A program made the translations under genes and the position numbers. A stretch of DNA of 40,703 bases from an uncultured bacterium (lineage in GTDB: Bacteria > Patescibacteriota > Gracilibacteria > Absconditabacterales > Absconditicoccaceae). The stretch is from the NCBI GenBank assembly GCA_903918675.1, contig CAIXFE010000033.1:1-40703 (forward strand), written 5' to 3'. The notes below the pieces were generated by a model. That model saw nothing but the letters and a program-made list of their open reading frames with translations. It was not told the DNA's origin and did not search any database. Shown here in pieces: positions 21,901 to 30,534 of this stretch; the stretch's first letter is position 1; every line of letters starts with the position of its first letter.

Positions 21901-22182
21901 TTGGGATATCTGAGGATGGGGCAACCTGCGCACACGCTTTCCTGAGGTGAAAGTCAGAGATTGAAATTAGTGAAACATTTGCTGAAGTCCTATAAGTGAC
22001 ACTCCATGTATTTCCTTGATGAGCCCACTGTAGGACTGCATTTCGAAGACATAGAAAAATTGCTCAGAGTGCTCAAAGAATTTCTGAATAAGTGAGATAC
22101 GATCTTGATGATCGAACATGATAAAAACATCCTGCAATTTGCGGATGAGATTATTAGGTTAGAAGACTGAAGAATCGTGTAA
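18993..22182 (+). CDS. uvrA: UvrA excinuclease ABC subunit A, with an apparent frameshift
   Basis: About 1062 residues if one indel is corrected (family about 940). UvrA is the damage-recognition ATPase of nucleotide excision repair. Visible features are Walker [17 protein letters not shown], zinc-module pairs CYNCG, CADC/CEAC and CPEC, a first signature [17 protein letters not shown] with [11 protein letters not shown], a second Walker A TGPSGAGKTTL, CPAC/CDLC, and a second signature [12 protein letters not shown] with [13 protein letters not shown]. The second signature Gly is TGA in both halves. From ATG 18993 the frame runs to about 19645. The remainder, beginning around [17 protein letters not shown], is in the +1 frame. 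The switch most likely lies at an A7 run (19646-19652). Low-complexity insertions lie at about 19606-19700, 19870-20030 and 20541-20622. It could be a sequencing indel, slippage or a true mutation. Confidence 0.88.
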
Positions 22183-22200
22183 TTTTTCTTATGTAGGGGC

Positions 22201-22746
22201 TTAATTACATAGTCTTTTGTGTCCCTCAATATTTTCGACAGAAGCTATCGACTCTAATACTGCTTGAGCGCCGCCTCCGTTAACCTTCAATGATTCTATA
22301 TTCAAGAAGTCAGTTAAGTTCCTAATCTCATCGTCACAATTTTTATTGCTTTTTTCCATTTCTGCTAATTTTTTCACCTTATCTATGAAATCCCATTTCT
22401 TAGTCTTATCGGAGATATGACTTCTTATGGTCAGCTCTGACACACCGATAAGTAGATGGAAAGTCTCTATCAATCTCTCATATTTTACTGAGTTGATGAA
22501 TTCTATCCCTGACTTTACTGGACGATACAATTCCATTTTGGAGACAGTTTCGTGAAATGCATCAATAATATCCAAGAGATTCGATTGATTCTTTATGATG
22601 GCTTCTTCTTTCAATAGTGCAATATAGGGCTCTCTCTCCCGGGAGTTATTTAAAGAAGCTAATAGATCTTCTTTCTTCATGTCTAAAACAAAGCAGACAG
22701 TATCTGCGAATTTCTCGTTTTCAGCAAGGATGATTTTATCGACCAT
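22201..22746 (-). CDS. Hypothetical helical protein, short paralog of the upstream gene
   Basis: 181 residues, ATG 22746 to TAA, with no in-frame TGA. Not recognised. The N-terminus (KFADTVCFVLDMKKEDLLAS) aligns with KFAEAVSSKLNKPKQEILLS of the gene starting at 23922. The C-terminus (DDEIRNLTDFLN ... AQAVLESIASVE) aligns with DDQISNLLKILG ... AQPVLDAIAAIE of the same gene. It therefore appears to be the same protein without the central 170 or so residues. Soluble and mostly helical. It is convergent with uvrA, 18 nt from its stop. Confidence 0.75.
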   Translation of the reverse strand: MVDKIILAENEKFADTVCFVLDMKKEDLLASLNNSREREPYIALLKEEAIIKNQSNLLDIIDAFHETVSKMELYRPVKSGIEFINSVKYERLIETFHLLIGVSELTIRSHISDKTKKWDFIDKVKKLAEMEKSNKNCDDEIRNLTDFLNIESLKVNGGGAQAVLESIASVENIEGHKRLCN

Positions 22747-22785
22747 GTGTGGTATCTAATAAGTTAAAATAACTGCTTGTATTGC

Positions 22786-22816
22786 TCAATATTTCTTTTC
22801 TATAGAAAGATATTTT
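22786..22816 (-). terminator. Possible hairpin between two paralogous genes
   Basis: AATATTTCTTTTCTATAGAA AGATATT forms an imperfect stem just after the stop of the 364-residue gene. No T-run follows on the minus strand, so termination is uncertain. Confidence 0.25.
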
Positions 22817-22827
22817 GAGATAGGCGC

Positions 22828-23922
22828 TTAATCTAAATCAGGCAACTTTTCTTCCTTCTTTGCCATTTTTTCTATAGCAGCTATTGCATCTAATACAGGT
22901 TGCGCGAATTCTCAATGAAGGTCTTTCATATCCTTCCCTAATATCTTAAGCAGATTACTTATTTGGTCGTCATAGCTAGCATCATCTGACACTACCAGCT
23001 CTGCTAGCTCCTTCAATGTCCTAAGTAACCCAGCTTTTGAAACTGGATTTAAAAAAGACTCCTCTACTGAGAGCAAGTCTAGCTCTGCGATACTATTTCA
23101 GCCAATAAATGAATGGATCAACTGGATCAACTCTTTATCATTTACCTCTAAGGATGCATCTTTTATTAATGGTGCTATAAAATCACTGTTACATTGTAAT
23201 GGGCTACATGTCATATAATATTTAGGTCATCTTTCTAGGATATTAGTGTCGATTTCTCGAGAATTATGACCTTTGATATCTAAGTAAACATGAATCCCTT
23301 GTGTCCCATCTTCCGAAAAGACGATATCATACTGATGTGGTGAGTCTGTTTCATATCAGACAAGTTCCGTTTTGAATTTAAAAAGCCTTAGAAAGCTTTC
23401 TATTTTCCTTTTCTCATCTGCTCACGGGAACTTATATATAAGCTCTATAATGATGGCGGCTCATCTAGATTCTTCTCCTCAGGGGATCAGAAACGTATCT
23501 CAAAATTTCTTTGCTACTTCTAGAGCGGACTGGGGAGTTTGAAACAACATCATTTTGTTATCTTCGTTGAGGCGTCAGAGTTTTATTCCAAGCGGATAAA
23601 TAGCTCTTTCGCCATTTTTGCTCATTGGGCCAATATTCTTCTGCATCAGGGCCTTTTGTTTTAGATCGAGACTGCTTAGGATTTCTGTGTATACGGGATC
23701 AATCTTTTCTTTAAAATCTAGAATGATCGATAAAGCCTCTACCAATGCTTGTGATGTATCAGTTTCTTTCTTTTTTTCTACCTGCGCTGTCAGTTTACGC
23801 ACCGTTTCTTCTGGTCAGTATACTTGCAAACTAAGAAGAATTTCTTGTTTAGGTTTGTTCAATTTACTAGAAACGGCTTCTGCAAATTTGACGTATGAAT
23901 CTGGCAGAATTCTTTTGATCAT
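22828..23922 (-). CDS. Hypothetical protein, long member of a local three-gene family
   Basis: 364 residues, ATG 23922 to TAA, with about ten in-frame TGA codons. No family recognised. The N-terminal (about 1-80) and C-terminal (about 270-364) helical parts are shared with the 181-residue gene downstream. The central part (about 85-260) is unique, with mixed alpha/beta character: ERAIYPLGIKLG, TPQSALEVAKKFG, YDIVFSEDGTQGIHVYLDIKG, PKYYMTCSPLQC. No membrane segment or signal. The upstream 103-residue gene ends 44 nt before it in another frame; a TTG slightly upstream is an alternative start. Confidence 0.75.
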
Positions 23923-23966
23923 GCAAGCGTTGTTCAATAAAGTAAAAATTAATATTTTGTCCCTTT

Positions 23967-24278
23967 TTATTCTTTTCATCCGGAGAGAAGTGCATTACCT
24001 CTTTCTTTGTCAGCATCCAAAAGCGTTATCAGTAATTTTTTTCCAGCCAATTTCGTGGGAGTTGCAGGAGCTTTTTTGTTTTTATCAACACATTCAGGTT
24101 GGACTTTTGTCTCTTCGTTTTCCAACAGTCTCTGCAATAATTCTTCCGTACTAACTTTTAAAGCTTCCGCTATCACGTCTAAAGTTTTTAAGCCGCTTGA
24201 AATCGCGAGTGTCCTCATCATGGCAGAATTCTTTTCTTTTTCTTCTGTTGATAGAGGAATAATTGCTTTGTTTACCAT
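23967..24278 (-). CDS. Small hypothetical protein with a helix-turn-helix-like N-terminus
   Basis: 103 residues, ATG 24278 to TAA; one in-frame TGA near the end adds GKE. The segment LKTLDVIAEALKVSTEELLQ resembles a helix-turn-helix and also the KFA(D/E).V..L.....(E/Q)(D/E)LL.SL segment of the two downstream genes. This suggests a common N-terminal module. The C-terminus is Lys/Pro-rich, then KLLITLLDADKERG. First gene of the minus-strand trio, so possibly its regulator, which is inference. Confidence 0.65.
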
Positions 24279-24461
24279 AGTAATAAAAAAATAAGATAAA
24301 ATTTATCTACATTCCTTTTATACATTTCCCAACAAAAGTCAACCTCTTTTACCTACAAAATATTCTTTCAATATCCAAGCTTAACTGCAGACTTCTGATA
24401 ACTTGCAATAGAGCCAAAAAATGAATACAATTGAGTATTATTTTACCAGTTATCTGTGATT

Positions 24462-25577
24462 ATGAATACGCTGATCAATTCCAAAGACACCCTTCCCTAC
24501 AAGAAATTCTGATTTGACGGGGAAAAGTATTTGAGACTCCAAAAGGAGAAAATCCTGGACAGAATCAGTAATTTTTCTGGCTGAAGATTGTATCTGGAGA
24601 TCGGATGAAAGTTTATGTCTGATACTCACGCAGCGAGAGTTCTTCCTGGGTTTAACTTCGAGTCTAAGAAATTGATTTTCTCATCACTCAAAGATCAGGC
24701 TGAGGTCCTGTTTTGTGTGACTGCGAAAGATATCATCGAAAATAGGCAACTGAGTAATCAAGATGTCGATTTCAAAACTCATGTCTGGAATATGCTGAGA
24801 ACTATAGAACAGAATATCTGACTCAGACCGCATGTCGTGATCAACGCGATCGACGTAGAGGATATGTTTGACGTGGTGCTGGATTTCGAGAAAGAATTTC
24901 AGAGAAAAAATTATAGAGTACGAGAAAGATATAAGATCAACGGCTATCCACACAATGTAGATATGGTCCTGAGTGAGGATGGATTTGGACATGATGATCA
25001 TATCCCACTGACAAAAAATCTGATCCTCGTCACGTGAGCGGCTTCTAGCAGCGGGAAATTATCTACCTGTCTGGGACAGATTTACCTTGATCATGAGATC
25101 GAAATCAAATCTGGCTACGCGAAATATGAGACCTTCCCTATCCGAAACTTGCCATTGAATCATCCTGTAAACTTAGCATATGAAGCTGCTACTGCCGACA
25201 TCGGCGATTTCAATGAGATGGATGAATTACACAAGAAGGCGTATAAAATGGATGCGGTGAATTACAATAGAGACATCGAAGCATTTCCTATCGTGATGAG
25301 CATCGCGAAAAAGATTGTCACGCACAAAAATTATATGGTCAAATATCAATCCCCTACTGACATGGGCATCAATTGCGCAGGATTTGCAATTACGCATGAT
25401 GACATTGTTTGCATTGCTTCTCTTCAAGAGATCAGAAGAAGAAAATGACGATATCAGGAAATGATCAATAGAAATGAAGGTGATCAGAAACGAGTAGAGA
25501 GATGCGAAGAATTGGAAGCAAAGTGTATGGAATATTGTAATGCGAAGAAATATGATACCGAGATGGTGTTGTATTAA
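24462..25577 (+). CDS. UPF0371 / DUF1846 family protein
   Basis: 371 residues, ATG 24462 to TAA. The match is strong along the chain: KKFGFDGEKYLRLQKEKILD, LYLEIGGKFMSDTHAARVLPG, LKDQAEVLFCVTAKDI, GYPHNVDMVLSEDGFGHDDH, LVTGAASSSGKLSTCLGQIY, AKYETFPIRNLPLNHPVNLA YEAATADIGD, and NYNRDIEAFP. The family has an NTP-binding-like loop (ASSSGK here); its biochemical role is not settled. Family members are about 490-500 residues, so this one lacks the last 100 or more. A palindromic repeat begins 2 nt after the stop. Truncation linked to that element is possible but not shown. Confidence 0.92.
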
Positions 25578-25579
25578 AA

Positions 25580-25708
25580 AGTCCCACCAACAATAAAACA
25601 AAAACATACCCTGTAGAGACGCATTGCATGCGTCTCCTTTTTGATGAATGGAGCCACATGCATTTACCCCGCACCGGCGGGGAGGTGGCTCTACAGAATG
25701 GTGGGACT
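25580..25708. mobile_element. MITE-like palindromic element, copy 1
   Basis: 129 bp with perfect 10-bp ends AGTCCCACCA and TGGTGGGACT. Inside are GAGACGCATTGCATGCGTCTC and GGAGCCACATG...GGTGGCTC, each hairpin flanked by CTGTAGAG/CTCTACAG. A second copy lies inverted at 39224-39335. No ORF inside. It begins 2 nt after the DUF1846 stop and carries the TAG used by the convergent gene at 25691-26104. Confidence 0.7.
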
Positions 25709-26104
25709 TTTCGATGCCTCAGATACAGATCTTCGCAATTCTCTCGTCTCTGCGAAGTTGAAATCATCAAGTAATCAACTTGTGTCTCCTTGATCTACAG
25801 AGAATTCACAAAGGTTTCAAAAATCAGGCACATGATCATCTGCTGAAGTCTGATTTCATGTAGAGGGGAAAGCATCGAGATCTCCTGAGTCTCCGCTACC
25901 ATGTAGAAGCGGGATGTCCCATAAGACTTCCTCTACCACTAGAGACAAGGCCGTTTTGTCGATATGCGGTAGTGTGACCTGGAGCCAAATACAGAGCCCT
26001 GTGGCTTTATTCGCTTTTATTTCATCCATCTTTTCACTTAAAAATTGGAGGATATTTTGATCTCAGAGATCGTGGATGATGATATTGGAGATGGTGTTTT
26101 CCAT
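25691..26104 (-). CDS. Hypothetical protein
   Basis: 137 residues, ATG 26104 to TAG, with four in-frame TGA codons. Not recognised. The N-terminal half (NTISNIIIHDLGDQNILQFL, then LCIWLQVTLPHIDKTALSLV) looks globular. The C-terminal half is Asp/Gly/Ser-rich and probably flexible. The last five codons and the stop lie in the palindromic element, so the original C-terminus may have been different. No signal peptide or membrane helix. Confidence 0.6.
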
Positions 26105-26390
26105 GATGCTAGCTTGTAAAAAAAATTAAAAAATACTCCTTATCGCTGAGGATAAGAAGTGAGAGTAACCGTTGTATGTCAGGCAGTTCTAGCGACAATA
26201 CGAATAATCCTTCTTATCCTTGAATAAGAAGTAATAATATGATGTGTGTACTACGGTTAGGATTCTTGTCATATGCAAAAGCATGATAAATTACGTTTCC
26301 CCGTGTACTGATTACGTAGAAAAAATCAAGTGAGAAATATTTAAAAAAGTTTTTCATGGGACTTTTTCTTGAAAAATTAAAAATACCGGA
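26105..26390. other. Structured intergenic region with alternative hairpins
   Basis: No gene in about 285 nt. Hairpin 1 is CTTATC/GATAAG (26139-26156). Hairpin 2 is CTTCTTAT/ATAAGAAG (26210-26231). GATAAGAAG of the first (26151-26159) is also perfectly complementary to CTTCTTATC of the second (26210-26218), so mutually exclusive foldings exist. It lies between divergent genes and could be a leader or a small RNA. Confidence 0.35.
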
Positions 26391-26396
26391 TATAAT
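26369..26396 (+). promoter_or_regulatory. Strong sigma70-type promoter upstream of the PemK/MazF-like gene
   Basis: TTGAAA (26369-26374), 16-bp spacer, TATAAT (26391-26396), with the start codon 34 nt downstream and a GAGAG ribosome-binding-like stretch just before it. Confidence 0.65.
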
Positions 26397-26429
26397 TGCT
26401 CCGATATTTTATTCATTACACTGAGAGAC

Positions 26430-26855
26430 ATGAAGACACACGAGATGAAACAAGATTATATCAAAGACTTCGACTGATGGAATAAGGAGAAAAAAACATT
26501 GCACTCACCCACCTATCAAAAGATTTTCTACCCCAAAATAAGGCAAATCCGATACATCAAATTATGAGTGAATATCTGATTTGAGGCTGATGGGAAATGA
26601 GAATATACAAGACCGGTACTTATTGTAAAACAAATATGATCCTTATTTTGGTGTATCCCCATGACCACTAAACACAAGGACAATCACTATCATTTCAGAC
26701 TTCACAGTCCAGATTTCGGCAAAAATATCGATTCCTCACTGATGCTCTCACAAGCTAGGATTATTGATATCAAAAGATTCGAAGAAATGATAGGATACGT
26801 ATCTGACGAAGAATTTCAGATTATAAAAAAACTCCTGAAAGACATGTATCTTTAG
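26430..26855 (+). CDS. PemK/MazF-like toxin family protein
   Basis: 141 residues, ATG 26430 to TAG, with in-frame TGA codons. Family features are FDGWNKEKKTLH at the N-terminus, then YPKIRQIRYIKLGVNIGFE, DGKGEYTRPVLIV, FWCIPMTTK, and SLMLSQARIIDIKRFEEMIG. MazF/PemK enzymes are ribosome-dependent or independent mRNA endonucleases; the conserved RPVL Arg and the Thr after the IP strand are present. No antitoxin-like gene is adjacent: the divergent 137-residue protein has no recognisable antitoxin features. It may be a solitary, domesticated member or depend on a distant partner. Start chosen for distance to the promoter; ATG 26445 is an alternative. Confidence 0.85.
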
Positions 26856-27153
26856 GAATTTATTATTCCCCCCGCATGCTTGTCTGCCTATGGCAGGTGC
26901 GAGGAAGGCCCGTAGGCATTTGTGTTATTATAGTAAGGATTTTCTATAAAAATGCAAATGCTTTTTCTGATTATTTTTTGGATTATTCAATTTAGATTGC
27001 TTCGGAAGAGAATGAACAATTAACAATGCATAATGAAGGATTAATAATGAACAACCCTCCTTGGTGGAGGACAAGTGGTGGAGTCTTTTGGCATAAAAAA
27101 CACCGACGCTGTTACCTGTTATCTCTTCACTGTTAACCGTTATCTGTTAACTA
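26856..27153. other. Intergenic region with short repeats
   Basis: No gene seen. It contains a GGAGGACAAGTGGTGGAG fragment like other local repeats, AAAAAACACCGAC (also near 2350) and TGTTAACCGTTATCTGTTAAC-type repeats at the 3' end. GCATTTG and CAAATGC near 26918-26965 could pair and are followed by TTTTTC, a weak terminator candidate for the toxin gene. Confidence 0.35.
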
Positions 27154-27855
27154 TTAACTGATTTTCGATTCTGCTGCATGGATCAATGGATTGTAGCAAC
27201 GAAAGAGCAATGAGATGATATCTGAGGTGCCGACTCTTTCTACTCCGATGCCCATAGATCATAAGCCGTCTACGATCAGTCCGCATCTCGTCTCTAATGA
27301 TCTTTTCCCTTTGAGGAAGCTTCTGTATCTTGCGACAATTTTTTCTACACTATCTTTGGCTTGCAGGACATTTAATAATTTTTCTCGCCATGATTTTTTC
27401 ACTTCTTTATTATCATTTTCTGATGCGTAATAAGGGACAACGATATAAAATTCTTTGGTATAGATCAGGCCCTGCTGCATATCTATATTTTGCAGGAAGG
27501 CATAGTACGATTCGCCTTGCTTTTGGAGCGTAGGATTTTCTATCTGAGCAATGTTTGTCTTCACGTATCCGAGATAATCAGACAGGTCGAGATAGGTATT
27601 GCGGACGATGATCTGGAGGGGAAACTCCATCCCATTCAGAAACTTTTTATACTGTTCGAGTACGATCTGTTGTTCTTCAAAATTTTTGAGATCCAAATTG
27701 AGCCCCTCTACTCTGAGGATAGCCCTCAACCCGCCATCTTTGAGAATGAGCGTATCATTTTTGATTTCAGAAATCGCTAACATGGTCTCCGTGTTGAACA
27801 TATTTTGCTGTTTGGATTTCTGGATCTTTGTCTGTGAAGTAAAATCAAATGGCAT
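27154..27855 (-). CDS. TraC-N / VirB4 N-terminal-like protein of a type IV secretion cluster
   Basis: 233 residues, ATG 27855 to TAA; an internal TGA (27259-27261) separates it into two pieces under the standard code. The start of the domain has ISEIKNDTLILKDGGLRAIL, RVEGLNLDLKNFEEQQIVL and KFLNGMEFPLQIIV. It continues with GLIYTKEFYIVVPYY and ends near LFRCYNP. This matches the N-terminal domain that precedes VirB4/TraC ATPases, which in CPR genomes often occurs as a separate protein. There is no ATPase domain or Walker motif. It lies 25 nt after the second VirB2-like gene in the same direction, so it is probably in one operon with both. The C-terminus runs into TGTTAAC repeats that supply the stop. 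Confidence 0.7.
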
Positions 27856-27880
27856 GATAGGCTATAACGAGAACTAAAAT

Positions 27881-28393
27881 TTATTTTACCGTCGTAAAGA
27901 TATTGAAGAGGAAGCTGGTGATAAACCGAGATAATCACATGATAGCAAGTGCGATCGCGACTCCAACCAGAATTTTTTTTGCTTTGGTAAATCCTTCTTC
28001 TGCCTTTCAAAAGAAGATTAGGTAAAATGCGTAGATAATCAATATCAATGCTGCGAGACTCACTAATGCCAGGACGATGTTGATGACCCATTTGATATAA
28101 CTAATCGCTGGACTTCAGGTATTGTCTGGATTGTAACTCGTGCCAGAAATTCTAAAAAAATTCGTCAATCTACTGAGGATGCTATTTTGGGCAGTCGTAG
28201 GATTTACGGAATCCGTGTTGACGACTTGTCCGATATCAGTAGTTTCGTTACCTCAAGAATTAAGAACAACATCATAAGGAAATGCGTCTGTAGTATCTTG
28301 AGCCCAAGTCGTCGATCAGAAACTCATTGCGAGTGATCAGACGCACACGAAGCCGAGCATAGATAATAAGATTTTGAACAAATATTTTTTCAT
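27881..28393 (-). CDS. VirB2/TrbC-like small membrane protein (copy 2)
   Basis: 170 residues, ATG 28393 to TAA. A signal peptide ends near STTWAQ. A polar stretch of about 70 residues is followed by two helices, INIVLALVSLAALILIIYAF (continuing YLIFFGKAEEG) and KKILVGVAIALAIMGLSRFI. This two-helix hairpin with a short polar loop is the layout of VirB2/TrbC pilins and their CPR relatives. It starts 4 nt after the stop of the other VirB2-like gene, so the two are co-transcribed. Assignment by architecture and context. Confidence 0.65.
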
Positions 28394-28397
28394 GTAA

Positions 28398-28898
28398 TTA
28401 TGGGCCAATAATTAAAGTAAGCAATCGGAAGATCATGCTGACGATAAGCCAACTTGCTCCGATACCTGCAAGTGCGATCACGGCATATTTCAGTGATTGG
28501 ATCCCTTTTTTGTATTGGGCGTCATCGCCTGCGGCGGTCAAGATCAAGAATCCATGATAGATCAAGTAGATCAATGCGACGAGAGCCAAGAAGCTCAGGA
28601 CGTAATTGACGATACTTTTGATCATATTGATGGTCTGATTTTGCGCAGTTAGATGGTCCGAGATCGGAGCATTAGTCCCGACGATTCCGAGAAGCTCTCC
28701 CGTCCCTGAAGTATTGTTTACATCTGAATTTACTACTTTATATGCCCCGTCTCTGATGGGGTCATTGATACCCTGAGTATTTAAAACTTGCTGAGAATCT
28801 TGATTCAAGATATAATTTTCTGTATCAGGAATCTGCAACTGTGCGAAACAGATGCCACATCCAAAGAATAGTATACTGAAGATAAGAATCTTTCTCAT
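28398..28898 (-). CDS. VirB2/TrbC-like small membrane protein (copy 1)
   Basis: 166 residues from ATG 28898 to TAA; no in-frame TGA. Signal peptide MRKILIFSILFFGCGICFAQ. A polar region is followed by IVNYVLSFLALVALIYLIYH (continuing GFLILTA), the loop AGDDAQYKKGIQS, and YAVIALAGIGASWLIVSMIF. This is the typical pilin-like hairpin of CPR type IV clusters, including the AGDD/AGN-type loop. A GTG at 28925 in frame coincides with the predicted transcription start and would add nine residues; a leaderless GTG start cannot be excluded. Confidence 0.75.
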   Translation of the reverse strand: MRKILIFSILFFGCGICFAQLQIPDTENYILNQDSQQVLNTQGINDPIRDGAYKVVNSDVNNTSGTGELLGIVGTNAPISDHLTAQNQTINMIKSIVNYVLSFLALVALIYLIYHGFLILTAAGDDAQYKKGIQSLKYAVIALAGIGASWLIVSMIFRLLTLIIGP

Positions 28899-28931
28899 AT
28901 CGTGTTTTTGGCTAAAAGTCTTCACTCTCTA

Positions 28932-28959
28932 AGTGTAGTCTTTTCTTTAATTTTTGCAA
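28932..28959 (-). promoter_or_regulatory. Predicted promoter of the VirB2-like operon
   Basis: On the minus strand, TTGCAA (28959-28954), 16-bp spacer, TACACT (28937-28932). The expected transcription start is near 28925, where an in-frame GTG sits. Confidence 0.4.
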
Positions 28960-29013
28960 ATTTTAGACTTGAAAATCGTTTGCTCTTTCCTATAAATTTT
29001 GTGCTAATATACA

Positions 29014-29051
29014 AAAACAGTTGACATCTTTATTTTCTTTTACAATAAAAA
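29014..29051 (+). promoter_or_regulatory. Possible leaderless promoter
   Basis: TTGACA, then a short spacer (about 14 bp) and TACAAT, followed by five A residues directly before ATG 29052. The expected transcription start would be at or next to the start codon. Confidence 0.4.
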
Positions 29052-30170
29052 ATGAAGAAAAATCTTTTCTTACTCTTCTCATTGTATTTCTTTGTCGGGC
29101 AGCCTATTATCGTAGGATTTCTGCGACAAGAACCCATGATGTTTGTCTTGGCCGTGATCAACTTGATAGCTATCTTGCTCATCACGCTCTTGTATGGCAT
29201 CCGGTGACATCATGACGATCAAGCCGATCATGAAGACAAGGCGAAAGCGAAGAAAGTCATGCATGAAGTCAAATCAGATGCTAACGAACCTCATCATTAC
29301 GAAGCTCCTCATGCTAAAAAGAATAAAAAAGGATCGAGTGTCGGTCCTGCACTTATCAGTATAATCCTAGCCTTTGTCTTGTATCTCTTTACCGCTGGTG
29401 CAGAGATGGGTATCAGATTGCTGATGGCAGGGATCGTGTGAATTATCTTATTTATCATCTTCGCTCTGATCTTCTGATCAAATAAAAAATTCTCAATTTT
29501 CTACATCATCGTTTTGATCTTTGGCGTGTTGATCGCGGCATATCAATATACTTTCCAGACTGTAGCAGTACCATACGGACTGGGTCAGTATTTGGCTGTA
29601 AACATTCACGCGACCAAACTGTGGGGCGGACAGACTGCTGTCTTGGGACAAGATCAATATTATCTCACAGGTGAATGAACCGTCTTGGGATCTGGGCTGG
29701 AAAATACGCAAGTGACCGGTGATTTGGCTACTATCTTTAGTGGCATCCAAGGAAGTGATGTTGTATCAGGAAATACCGAAGTCGTAGTCAATACATGAAC
29801 GACACAACCACCTGTGACAACACCCAGCTGAAAATCTTTGACTATGCTCGATATGATCAAATCTCTTCTCGCAAAATACAATATCCCATTGGTCACAACA
29901 ACTAATGTTGGCTTCACGTACATGAGTAAAACCAGTCCTGATTATACTTATTTCAGGACAGCATATAGTCTAAAATTGATCGGGTCTACAACTAATCCCA
30001 CGAAATTAGGACTCTGCGATACCTATATCGTCATGAAATGAATTTTGGAAAAATGGAATATTACCTATACTCCAGCAACTGTTATGCAAAAATATCGAGC
30101 TTACGCGCAAGCGCAAGGCGTCTTGAATGGATGCGAAAAAGGGAAGGTGGTGAAAGAGAATAACTTGTAA
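29052..30170 (+). CDS. Membrane protein of unknown function with extracytoplasmic C-terminus
   Basis: 372 residues, ATG 29052 to TAA, with several in-frame TGA codons. Helices lie near residues 5-23, 28-48, 98-118, 120-140 and 148-165. Between helices 2 and 3 is a cytoplasmic His/Asp/Lys-rich loop (HHDDQADHED, KANEPHHYE-like). The last 200 residues are outside by prediction: a Thr/Val/Gly-rich linker, then a compact domain beginning MLDMIKSLLAKYNIPLV and ending with a Cys pair (GLCDTYIV ... NGCEKGK) that could form a disulfide. Divergent from the VirB2-like operon, so a link to that machine is possible. No family recognised. Confidence 0.75.
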
Positions 30171-30237
30171 GAGAATTCATAAGAATTCTAATTATCAAAA
30201 TAATTTTCTAATGTCTGAATTTTAACATACTTGTATT

Positions 30238-30507
30238 ATGAAATCGCCTCACAAAGCAATTCTCCTAATACTTCTGATCCTGATCATCTTTCTGGGTGCT
30301 TTTCTTGCATATAAAGGATTTCCTACGTATCATGCGCATGATACTTTCGATGGATATTGCAAGTGGAGAGGCTTGGTAGTAGAGAGTAAAGAAAGTGATT
30401 ATGGTATGTGTAAAAATATAATTACAGGGAAGAAATATAAGATCGTCCTCTATCAGGGGAGGTGGTTTCTCGATGGAGATTTGCCTTGTGGTTTCTTGTG
30501 TTTTTAA
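30238..30507 (+). CDS. Small membrane-anchored protein
   Basis: 89 residues, ATG 30238 to TAA, without in-frame TGA. One N-terminal helix (AILLILLILIIFLGAFLAYK) is followed by a domain of about 60 residues with four cysteines (DGYCKW, GMCKN, PCGFLCF) that would lie outside. Not recognised. It ends 27 nt before the Nudix-like gene and may be co-transcribed with it. Confidence 0.6.
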   Translation: MKSPHKAILLILLILIIFLGAFLAYKGFPTYHAHDTFDGYCKWRGLVVESKESDYGMCKNIITGKKYKIVLYQGRWFLDGDLPCGFLCF

Positions 30508-30534
30508 GTTAATTTTATACTTTCCAAAAGATAA

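Noticed and set aside
23618-24154. Plus-strand ORF of 178 residues
   Set aside because: It spans two minus-strand genes supported by paralogy and is rich in Phe/Leu/Ser as expected of a complement of Lys/Glu-rich sequence.
27490-27877. Plus-strand ORFs opposite the TraC-N-like gene
   Set aside because: The minus-strand protein fits the TraC-N/VirB4 N-terminal pattern over its full length.
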